Of a stretch of 25,432 nt of DNA, positions 1 through 8,838 are shown piece after piece. The notes under the pieces are model-generated. The model was not told the origin of the DNA, searched no databases, and worked only from the letters and a program-made list of their open reading frames with translations. Position numbers and translations under genes: made by a program. Within the stretch, counting starts at the first letter, position 1. Every line of letters begins with the position of its first letter. This stretch comes from Daphnia carinata (lineage: Eukaryota > Arthropoda > Branchiopoda > Diplostraca > Daphniidae): the NCBI RefSeq assembly GCF_022539665.2, contig NW_026712538.1, forward strand, positions 1 through 25,432. The letters are read 5' to 3'.

Positions 1-3000
1 CAATGTGAATATAGTGTTATAGAATCAGTTTCAATATCTACATTCAAACAGCATCAAATATACGTGTATTCAATGTGAATATAGTGTTATAGAATCAGTT
101 TCAATATCTACATTCAAACAGCATCAAATATACGTGTATTCAATGTGAATATAGTGTTATACAATGAGTTTCAATATCTACATTCAAACAGCATCAAATA
201 TACGTGTATTCAATGTGAATATAGTGTTATAGAATCAGTTTCAATATCTACATTCAAACAGCATCAAATATACGTGTATTCAATGTGAATATAGTGTGAT
301 ACAATGAGTTTCAATATCTACATTCAAACAGCATCAAATATACGTGTATTCAATGTGAATATAGTGTTATAGAATCAGTTTCAATATCTACATTCAAACA
401 GCATCAAATATACGTGTATTCAATGTGAATATAGTGTTATAGAATCAGTTTCAATATCTACATTCAAACAGCATCAAATATACGTGTATTCAATGTGAAT
501 ATAGTGTTATAGAATCAGTTTCAATATCTACATTCAAACAGCATCAAATATACGTGTATTCAATGTGAATATAGTGTTATACAATCAGTTTCAATATCTA
601 CATTCAAACAGCATCAAATATACGTGTATTCAATGTGAATATAGTGTTATAGAATCAGTTTCAATATCTACATTCAAACAGCATCAAATATACGTGTATT
701 CAATGTGAATATAGTGTTATACAGTGAGTTTCAATATCTACATTCAAACAGCATCAAATATACGTGTATTCAATGTGAATATAGTGTTATAGAATCAGTA
801 TCATGATCTACATTCAAACAGCATCAAATATACGTGTATTCAATGTGAATATAGTGTGATACAGTGAGTTTCAATATCTACATTCAAACAGCATCAAATA
901 TACGTGTATTCAATGTGAATATAGTGTTATAGAATCAGTTTCAATATCTACATTCAAACAGCATCAAATATACGTGTATTCAATGTGAATATAGTGTTAT
1001 AGAATCAGTTTCAATATCTACATTCAAACAGCATCAAATATACGTGTATTCAATGTGAATATAGTGTGATACAGTGAGTTTCAATATCTACATTCAAACA
1101 GCATCAAATATACGTGTATTCAATGTGAATATAGTGTTATAGAATGAGTTTCAATATCTACATTCAAACAGCATCAAATATACGTGTATTCAATGTGAAT
1201 ATAGTGTTATAGAATGAGTTTCAATATCTACATTCAAACAGCATCAAATATACGTGTATTCAATGTGAATATAGTGTTATAGAATCAGTTTCAATATCTA
1301 CATTCAAACAGCATCAAATATACGTGTATTCAATGTGAATATAGTGTTATAGAATCAGTTTCAATATCTACATTCAAACAGCATCAAATATACGTGTATT
1401 CAATGTGAATATAGTGTTATAGAATCAGTTTCAATATCTACATTCAAACAGCATCAAATATACGTGTATTCAATGTGAATATAGTGTTATAGAATGAGTT
1501 TCAATATCTACATTCAAACAGCATCAAATATACGTGTATTCAATGTGAATATAGTGTTATAGAATCAGTTTCAATATCTACATTCAAACAGCATCAAATA
1601 TACGTGTATTCAATGTGAATATAGTGTGATAGAGTGAGTTTCAATATCTACATTCAAACAGCATCAAATATACGTGTATTCAATGTGAATATAGTGTTAT
1701 AGAATCAGTGAGTTTCAATATCTACATTCAAACAGCATCAAATATACGTGTATTCAATGTGAATATAGTGTTATAGAATCAGTTTCAATATCTACATTCA
1801 AACAGCATCAAATATACGTGTATTCAATGTGAATATAGTGTTATAGAATGAGTTTCAATATCTACATTCAAACAGCATCAAATATACGTGTATTCAATGT
1901 GAATATAGTGTTATAGAATCAGTTTCAATATCTACATTCAAACAGCATCAAATATACGTGTATTCAATGTGAATATAGTGTTATAGAATCAGTTTCAATA
2001 TCTACATTCAAACAGCATCAAATATACGTGTATTCAATGTGAATATAGTGTTATAGAATCAGTTTCAATATCTACATTCAAACAGCATCAAATATACGTG
2101 TATTCAATGTGAATATAGTGTTATAGAATCAGTTTCAATATCTACATTCAAACAGCATCAAATATACGTGTATTCAATGTGAATATAGTGTTATAGAATC
2201 AGTTTCAATATCTACATTCAAACAGCATCAAATATACGTGTATTCAATGTGAATATAGTGTGAGAAGTGAGTTTCAATATCTACATTCAAACAGCATCAA
2301 ATATACGTGTATTCAATGTGAATATAGTGTTATACAGTGAGTTTCAATATCTACATTCAAACAGCATCAAATATACGTGTATTCAATGTGAATATAGTGT
2401 TATAGAATCAGTTTCAATATCTACATTCAAACAGCATCAAATATACGTGTATTCAATGTGAATATAGTGTTATAGAATCAGTTTCAATATCTACATTCAA
2501 ACAGCATCAAATATACGTGTATTCAATGTGAATATAGTGTTATAGAATCAGTTTCAATATCTACATTCAAACAGCATCAAATATACGTGTATTCAATGTG
2601 AATATAGTGTTATAGAATCAGTTTCAATATCTACATTCAAACAGCATCAAATATACGTGTATTCAATGTGAATATAGTGTTATAGAATCAGTTTCAATAT
2701 CTACATTCAAACAGCATCAAATATACGTGTATTCAATGTGAATATAGTGTTATAGAATCAGTTTCAATATCTACATTCAAACAGCATCAAATATACGTGT
2801 ATTCAATGTGAATATAGTGTGATAGAATGAGTTTCAATATCTACATTCAAACAGCATCAAATATACGTGTATTCAATGTGAATATAGTGTTATAGAATGA
2901 GTTTCAATATCTACATTCAAACAGCATCAAATATACGTGTATTCAATGTGAATATAGTGTTATAGAATCAGTTTCAATATCTACATTCAAACAGCATCAA

Positions 3001-3811
3001 ATATACGTGTATTCAATGTGAATATAGTGTTATACAGTGAGTTTCAATATCTACATTCAAACAGCATCAAATATACGTGTATTCAATGTGAATATAGTGT
3101 TATAGAATCAGTTTCAATATCTACATTCAAACAGCATCAAATATACGTGTATTCAATGTGAATATAGTGTTATAGAATCAGTTTCAATATCTACATTCAA
3201 ACAGCATCAAATATACGTGTATTCAATGTGAATATAGTGTTATAGAATCAGTTTCAATATCTACATTCAAACAGCATCAAATATACGTGTATTCAATGTG
3301 AATATAGTGTTATAGAATCAGTTTCAATATCTACATTCAAACAGCATCAAATATACGTGTATTCAATGTGAATATAGTGTTATAGAATCAGTTTCAATAT
3401 CTACATTCAAACAGCATCAAATATACGTGTATTCAATGTGAATATAGTGTTATACAGTGAAGTTTCAATATCTACATTCAAACAGCATCAAATATACGTG
3501 TATTCAATGTGAATATAGTGTTATAGAATCAGTTTCAATATCTACATTCAAACAGCATCAAATATACGTGTATTCAATGTGAATATAGTGTTATAGAATC
3601 AGTTTCAATATCTACATTCAAACAGCATCAAATATACGTGTATTCAATGTGAATATAGTGTTATAGAAGTGAGTTTCAATATCTACATTCAAACAGCATC
3701 AAATATACGTGTATTCAATGTGAATATAGTGTTATAGAATCAGTTTCAATATCTACATTCAAACAGCATCAAATATACGTGTATTCAATGTGAATATAGT
3801 GTTATACAATG

Positions 3812-5066
3812 AGTTTCAATATCTACATTCAAACAGCATCAAATATACGTGTATTCAATGTGAATATAGTGTTATAGAATCAGTTTCAATATCTACATTC
3901 AAACAGCATCAAATATACGTGTATTCAATGTGAATATAGTGTTATAGAATCAGTTTCAATATCTACATTCAAACAGCATCAAATATACGTGTATTCAATG
4001 TGAATATAGTGTTATAGAATCAGTTTCAATATCTACATTCAAACAGCATCAAATATACGTGTATTCAATGTGAATATAGTGTTATAGAATCAGTTTCAAT
4101 ATCTACATTCAAACAGCATCAAATATACGTGTATTCAATGTGAATATAGTGTTATAGAATCAGTTTCAATATCTACATTCAAACAGCATCAAATATACGT
4201 GTATTCAATGTGAATATAGTGTTATAGAATCAGTTTCAATATCTACATTCAAACAGCATCAAATATACGTGTATTCAATGTGAATATAGTGTTATAGAAT
4301 CAGTTTCAATATCTACATTCAAACAGCATCAAATATACGTGTATTCAATGTGAATATAGTGTTATAGAATCAGTTTCAATATCTACATTCAAACAGCATC
4401 AAATATACGTGTATTCAATGTGAATATAGTGTTATAGAATCAGTTTCAATATCTACATTCAAACAGCATCAAATATACGTGTATTCAATGTGAATATAGT
4501 GTTATAGAATCAGTTTCAATATCTACATTCAAACAGCATCAAATATACGTGTATTCAATGTGAATATAGTGTTATAGAATCAGTTTCAATATCTACATTC
4601 AAACAGCATCAAATATACGTGTATTCAATGTGAATATAGTGTTATAGAATCAGTTTCAATATCTACATTCAAACAGCATCAAATATACGTGTATTCAATG
4701 TGAATATAGTGTTATAGAATCAGTTTCAATATCTACATTCAAACAGCATCAAATATACGTGTATTCAATGTGAATATAGTGTTATAGAATCAGTTTCAAT
4801 ATCTACATTCAAACAGCATCAAATATACGTGTATTCAATGTGAATATAGTGTTATAGAATCAGTTTCAATATCTACATTCAAACAGCATCAAATATACGT
4901 GTATTCAATGTGAATATAGTGTTATAGAATCAGTTTCAATATCTACATTCAAACAGCATCAAATATACGTGTATTCAATGTGAATATAGTGTTATAGAAT
5001 CAGTTTCAATATCTACATTCAAACAGCATCAAATATACGTGTATTCAATGTGAATATAGTGTTATA
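3812..5066. repeat. Homogenised block of about 18 identical satellite units
   Basis: Within the left array this 1.25-kb stretch reads as about 17.9 successive 70-bp units with no difference that I can see, bounded by a variant unit with ACAATGAG at 3805-3812 and one with ACAGTGAG at 5066-5073. Recent local expansion or gene conversion would explain this. An assembler repeating a unit would look the same. Confidence 0.85.
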
Positions 5067-5960
5067 CAGTGAGTTTCAATATCTACATTCAAACAGCATC
5101 AAATATACGTGTATTCAATGTGAATATAGTGTTATAGAATCAGTCAATATCTACATTCAAACAGCATCAAATATACGTGTATTCAATGTGAATATAGTGT
5201 TATAGAATCAGTTTCAATATCTACATTCAAACAGCATCAAATATACGTGTATTCAATGTGAATATAGTGTTATAGAATCAGTTTCAATATCTACATTCAA
5301 ACAGCATCAAATATACGTGTATTCAATGTGAATATAGTGTTATAGAATCAGTTTCAATATCTACATTCAAACAGCATCAAATATACGTGTATTCAATGTG
5401 AATATAGTGTTATAGAATCAGTTTCAATATCTACATTCAAACAGCATCAAATATACGTGTATTCAATGTGAATATAGTGTTATAGAATCAGTTTCAATAT
5501 CTACATTCAAACAGCATCAAATATACGTGTATTCAATGTGAATATAGTGTGATACAATGAGTTTCAATATCTACATTCAAACAGCATCAAATATACGTGT
5601 ATTCAATGTGAATATAGTGTTATAGAATCAGTTTCAATATCTACATTCAAACAGCATCAAATATACGTGTATTCAATGTGAATATAGTGTTATAGAATCA
5701 GTTTCAATATCTACATTCAAACAGCATCAAATATACGTGTATTCAATGTGAATATAGTGTTATAGAATCAGTTTCAATATCTACATTCAAACAGCATCAA
5801 ATATACGTGTATTCAATGTGAATATAGTGTTATAGAATCAGTTTCAATATCTACATTCAAACAGCATCAAATATACGTGTATTCAATGTGAATATAGTGT
5901 TATAGAATCAGTTTCAATATCTACATTCAAACAGCATCAAATATACGTGTATTCAATGTG

Positions 5961-6058
5961 AATATACTGTTATAGAATCAGTTTAATGATCTACATTCAA
6001 AAAGCATCAAATATACGTGTATTCAATTTCAAACAGTATAAAATATACGTGTATTCAA
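5961..6058. repeat. Diverged terminal satellite units abutting the 5' LTR
   Basis: The last units before the element differ from the array: ATACTGT for ATAGTGT at 5964-5970, GTTTAATGATCT at 5981-5992, AAAAAGCATC at 5999-6008, then a unit at 6021-6058 that has lost about 39 bp between two TTCAA words and reads CAGTATAAAATATACG. The GTTTAATGATCT form is common in the right array and otherwise absent from the left one. The satellite stops at TTCAA (6054-6058), directly before the TG of the LTR. Confidence 0.85.
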
Positions 6059-6350
6059 TGTTGAAATATAAATGCGCAATCCAAGGAACCCGATAAGTTG
6101 CCGAAACCGACTCAAGACAAAGGATGCTGTTTAGACTTACCCTTTGCCTCACTACTATATATACATCTGTAATTTCTTATTTCTAACTCTCTCTCTTCTC
6201 TATCTGTCAAGACTGGATCACTGTAAGAATATTAATTTATCTGTATTTCCTCAAGAAGTTATTTGTGGTGTTATTCTCTATAACAAAATAATACATCTCA
6301 GTTATGCAAAGTACAAATAACATGTCTAATATACTTACTCATATTCAACA
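6059..6350 (+). repeat. 5' LTR, 292 bp
   Basis: It starts TGTTG and ends CAACA, a 5-bp terminal inverted repeat with the canonical TG...CA ends. The first 42 bp match 11449-11490 with one substitution (G at 6076, A at 11466), and about 6224-6306 matches the 3' LTR exactly. It contains about 70 bp (roughly 6101-6171) that are mostly missing from the 3' LTR, including the TATA box. The pyrimidine-rich CTAACTCTCTCTCTTCTC at 6183-6200 follows the TATA box at the distance expected for the transcription start, so U3 probably ends near 6185-6195. Confidence 0.93.
6156..6163 (+). promoter_or_regulatory. Probable LTR TATA box
   Basis: TATATATA lies in the U3 part of the 5' LTR, about 25-35 bp upstream of a pyrimidine-rich CT tract where transcription would start. 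The corresponding part of the 3' LTR is deleted. The start site itself is inferred from spacing. Confidence 0.65.
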
Positions 6351-6432
6351 GGTTATGGGCCCAGAACTCTCACTGACTAAAAGAGTAACATTGAAATGGA
6401 ATCTTCATCTCTTAAGGATATTGGACATCTAA
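6304..6432 (+). other. Upstream reading frame (42 codons) overlapping the gag start
   Basis: ATG at 6304, and in the same frame ATGs at 6322 and 6355, open a short frame that ends with TAA at 6430-6432, past the gag ATG at 6396 and in another frame. It crosses the LTR end and the primer-binding site. Its product resembles nothing I recognise and it is most likely incidental. If translated from the full-length RNA it would lower gag initiation, because ribosomes would finish downstream of the gag ATG. Confidence 0.3.
6351..6364 (+). other. Primer-binding site, initiator tRNA-Met anticodon-arm type
   Basis: GGTTATGGGCCCAG follows the LTR end with no gap. It is complementary to the anticodon arm of initiator tRNA-Met (CUGGGCCCAUAACC in animals), not to a tRNA 3' CCA end. 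Priming would therefore use a cut 5' half of the tRNA ending near nucleotide 39, as established for Drosophila copia. The last G pairs with the animal tRNA but not with the plant one (U there), which mildly favours an animal host. Confidence 0.9.
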
Positions 6433-6542
6433 CTAAGTTCAATGGAAGCAATTTTCCCCGTTGGAAGTGTGGTTTGAGACTAATTCTGGAACAACATGGT
6501 CTCTTAGACATCATTGATGGAGTGGAACTCAAACCCGCAGAG
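6396..6542 (+). CDS. gag N-terminal part (candidate exon 1, 49 codons)
   Basis: It starts at ATG 6396, 46 bp after the LTR, and encodes the N-terminus of a copia Gag. The KFNGSNFPRWKCGL stretch, with its invariant Trp, and the following DIIDG are the hallmark start of the copia-type Gag domain (UBN2/retrotran_gag-like families). The match to the family stops at PAE, exactly 49 codons in, at GAG|GTAATA, a good 5' splice site. Without splicing the frame continues 28 more residues that look unrelated to Gag and ends at TGA 6627-6629. The start is chosen because the family homology begins within a dozen residues of it. Confidence 0.8.
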
Positions 6543-7263
6543 GTAATATTGTACAGTAATTTACATTGCGAGCCAAAAACAATTACACATCTTAAGTTAA
6601 AACATATTCTCTATTGCAAACTTAAATGATACTAAAAATTTTTTTCATCGTAAAATTGATTTTTTTTGCAGTAGCTGTATATTTCAGGAATTTTTTTTTT
6701 TGGTCAATAGTATATTAATGCAGAACATCATTATTTTTGTGAAATTAACTTGCATACAAACAATCATTACTATGCTCAATAGTTAAAACAGAAACGTTAC
6801 CATATCCTTATTTCTTTTCTGTTTCGAGAAAAATCAGATATTTCGATTTTACTCATGGACTTTAAAGATCAGAAAGAATATAGTAACTTCGAGAAAATCA
6901 GATATTTCGATTTTTTTCTCATGCACTCCAAAGAGTAGAAAACAACATAATATTACCTAAACAGATAAATTTGACTTTACTCATGCACTCATATTCAAAT
7001 CAATCAATGCATTTATAACTCATAAAACAATTTTGAAAATATTTCTATTCTTTTTTAGAAAAACAGATAATTAAACCTTTTTTCTTTTATATACAAGTAA
7101 ACATAAAAAAAAAAAAAAAAAATTTTTGGAACTATTTTATCACTCACTTAATTGTTTAAACCTGACTATGAGTTTGTAATTATCTACGTACTTCAACCAT
7201 CACAAATGTTAAACTATTAAAACAGATTACAATAATAACCAAAAACTGTATTACAAATTTTAG
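6543..7263 (+). other. Candidate 721-bp phase-0 GT-AG intron within gag
   Basis: This AT-rich segment has no reading frame of interest and separates two parts of one Gag domain. It begins GTAATA after GAG and ends ACAAATTTTAG. A possible branch site, AATAATAACC, lies at 7231-7240, about 25 bp before the end. Removing it joins the 49th codon exactly to codon ACT at 7264 and keeps the frame open; the TAG at 7261-7263 that would close the downstream frame is the acceptor itself. Contents: T runs at about 6639-6646 and 6690-6701, an 18-A run at 7105-7122, and three imperfect copies of a 65-bp-spaced motif at 6823-6990. The alternative is an insertion of another element. No splicing is demonstrated. 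Confidence 0.65.
6823..6990. repeat. Three imperfect direct repeats, period about 65 bp
   Basis: Copy 1 (about 6823-6874) and copy 2 (about 6888-6940) share TTCGAGAAAA(A)TCAGATATTTCG, then a T-rich stretch, TCATG(G/C)ACT and an A/G-rich tail. Copy 3 (about 6960-6990) keeps only CAGATAAATTTGA-CTTTACTCATGCACTC. They lie inside the candidate intron and suggest past local duplication there. Confidence 0.75.
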
Positions 7264-8838
7264 ACTAGAGGAGAAAATGGTATAGTCACAAACGCCAATC
7301 TCATCAATAAATGGAAAGAGAAAGATGTCACTGCAAGGAATTATCTCTTCGCTACGACCGATGACGAACTTCGTGACACCTTGTGCACATCTCTTACTGC
7401 TGCGGATATGTACGACAGGATCAGAAATCAACATGCTCGAAATGCAGCTGACAATAGGCTCATCTTACTTCAACAATTCACTGAGTATAAATACAAACAA
7501 GGACACAATATGACAAGCCATGTCACTGCTATTGAACTCCTGTGGTCAAGACTCAAAGAAGTAGGTGAACAAATACTAGAGACACAAGTAATGTCGAAAA
7601 TTCTGTCCACTCTCCCATCTACCTATCGTCATTTCTACACAACATGGAACAACTCACCCGAGGAAGGCAGAACTGTCAAGCTACTTCTCGCAAAGCTTCA
7701 GGAAGAAGAAGCAATCTCTCAAGCCTTTACTACGAATCAAGACGGGAATGCATCTCAACAAGGCGGAGCCTATGCAGCAACTAATTTTCAAAGCTACAGC
7801 CATCCCAGTCAATTCGGAAATCTTCCTCAGGCAGCATACTTTCCTTATCAGCAGATCGGCAGACCTCAACCTTACTTCATTCCACGCGGAACGAGAAGAG
7901 GTGGATACCCAGGTTTAAGAGGAGGTAGTCGCGGATTTCGAGGAACGTATCGAGGACGAGGAGGAGTTCCACCATATCAACAGCAACTTTGTGGTTATTG
8001 CGGTCTTGGTCCACACAAGGTCTCAAACTGTAGAGTGAGATTGAGGCATGAAGCAGAGCAAAATCAAGCAAACGCGAATCTCTCACTTCTAGTCCAACCA
8101 GCAGATCAAGATCACAGTTATCTATCGTCAACTAGCTTTGACTTCGAGACCTATGGTTTTGTTGCCGACTCTGGTTCATCTGAACACATGACTGATAAAA
8201 GATCAATCCTTGTTAACTTCAAATCAATCAAGAAAGGAACTCATTCGGTCCTCGGTATCGGAAACACTTGTTTACAAGCTGAAGGAAAGGGTGATGTGGA
8301 AGTAACTAACAGTATCGGAATATCCCTCCTACTTACTGACGTGCTTTACGTTCCTGGCTTAGGAATAAATCTTTTTTCTATCAGTGCTGCCACAGCACAT
8401 GGAATAGAAGCCATTTTTTCTGATGATATGGTAACTTTCTTTCGCCACGGAAAGTTAGAGATGACTGGCAAACGCGCCAACGAAAAGCTATATTATCTTG
8501 ATCTCACTGTAAAAATTCAAACAACGTCACACGCCGCCACCAGCCTGTCAATCTCTACTTGGCATCAGAGACTCGCACATACAAACAACAAGACCATCAT
8601 GAAAATGGAACGTCAAAATGCAGTTTGCGGTCTCCACATTAATCATAGTAACTTCCCATCATCATTATGTACAGGATGCATTCTTGGTAAAATGCATCGT
8701 CTGCCGTTTCCAAGTGGAAGAAGAAGAGGTATCAATGTAGGCGATCTGGTACACTCTGACATTTGTGGACCTATGCAAACGATGTCTCCAAACAAATCTC
8801 GTTACTTCGTTTTATTCAAGGACGACTTCAGTGGCTAG
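7264..8838 (+). pseudogene. gag C-terminal part, protease and integrase N-terminal half, ending at an amber stop
   Basis: Open for 524 codons from the candidate splice acceptor to TAG 8836-8838. In order it shows: the rest of the Gag domain (7264-7725); a Gln/Tyr-rich and RGG-rich basic stretch (RGG box 7888-7965) for nucleic-acid binding; one CX2CX4HX4C zinc knuckle (CGYCGLGPHKVSNC, 7990-8031); an aspartic protease with DSG at 8167-8175; the integrase zinc domain with HX3-4H (WHQRLAH, about 8560-8580) and CTGC (about 8668-8679); and the first catalytic Asp of the integrase core in HSDICGP (8758-8760). The stop falls 26 codons after that Asp, within FKDDFSG, a conserved part of the rve-type core, so integrase is cut before its second catalytic residue. 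The frame carries on in phase after the stop, so this is one base change, not a natural end. Confidence 0.92.

Larger units (their letters stand above)
1..6058. repeat. Left 70-bp satellite array (about 86 head-to-tail units)
   Basis: A head-to-tail tandem repeat with a strict 70-bp period; positions 1-70 are one full unit and 71 starts the next. The unit is about 27% G+C. Most units are one variant (GAATCAGTTTCAATATCT in the variable part); a minority carry ACAATGAG, ACAGTGAG or AGAATGAG, often with GTGATA in place of GTTATA. Length changes are rare: a 4-bp gain near 1705, a changed unit near 2262, 1-bp gains near 3460 and 3668, and a 3-bp loss near 5144. There is no unique spacer between units and no persistent reading frame, since 70 is not a multiple of three. 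The array runs off the window at position 1. This is non-coding satellite DNA, possibly centromeric or heterochromatic, but the sequence alone does not show which. Confidence 0.97.

Noticed and set aside
1-70. CENP-B box in the satellite
   Set aside because: The box needs TTCG and CGGG blocks; the unit has neither, with only one CG dinucleotide (in TACGTG).
66-82. Heat-shock element from TTC...GAA in the dyad
   Set aside because: The TTC and GAA blocks are 5 bases apart rather than in the usual 5-bp-phased array of at least three blocks, so the match is weak.
2267-2461. Short reading frames inside the satellite (also 16601-16786, 17213-17413, 18343-18528)
   Set aside because: They are the satellite read through its three phases, all ending at the same word, with no codon pattern or known domain; they exist only where a unit variant removes a stop.
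1-6058. CRISPR array
   Set aside because: Units are contiguous 70-bp repeats; there are no unique spacers, no cas genes and no leader. The element next to it is a eukaryotic retrotransposon.
7105-7122. An 18-A run as the tail of a nested SINE or processed copy
   Set aside because: No matching target duplication, no pol III promoter boxes and no recognisable body are seen; the segment is AT-rich with other homopolymer runs.
6539-7271. AGAGG direct repeat (6539-6543 and 7267-7271) as a target duplication of an inserted element
   Set aside because: Removing the segment by this rule (728 bp) puts the frame out and soon meets a stop, whereas GT-AG removal (721 bp) keeps the Gag frame; five bases can match by chance.
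7180-7434. Minus-strand reading frames opposite gag-pol (also 7681-7869, 7877-8131, 8938-9123, 9704-9892, 11187-11474)
   Set aside because: They are short, lie antisense to well recognised copia domains and show no family features; they are shadows of the sense coding sequence.
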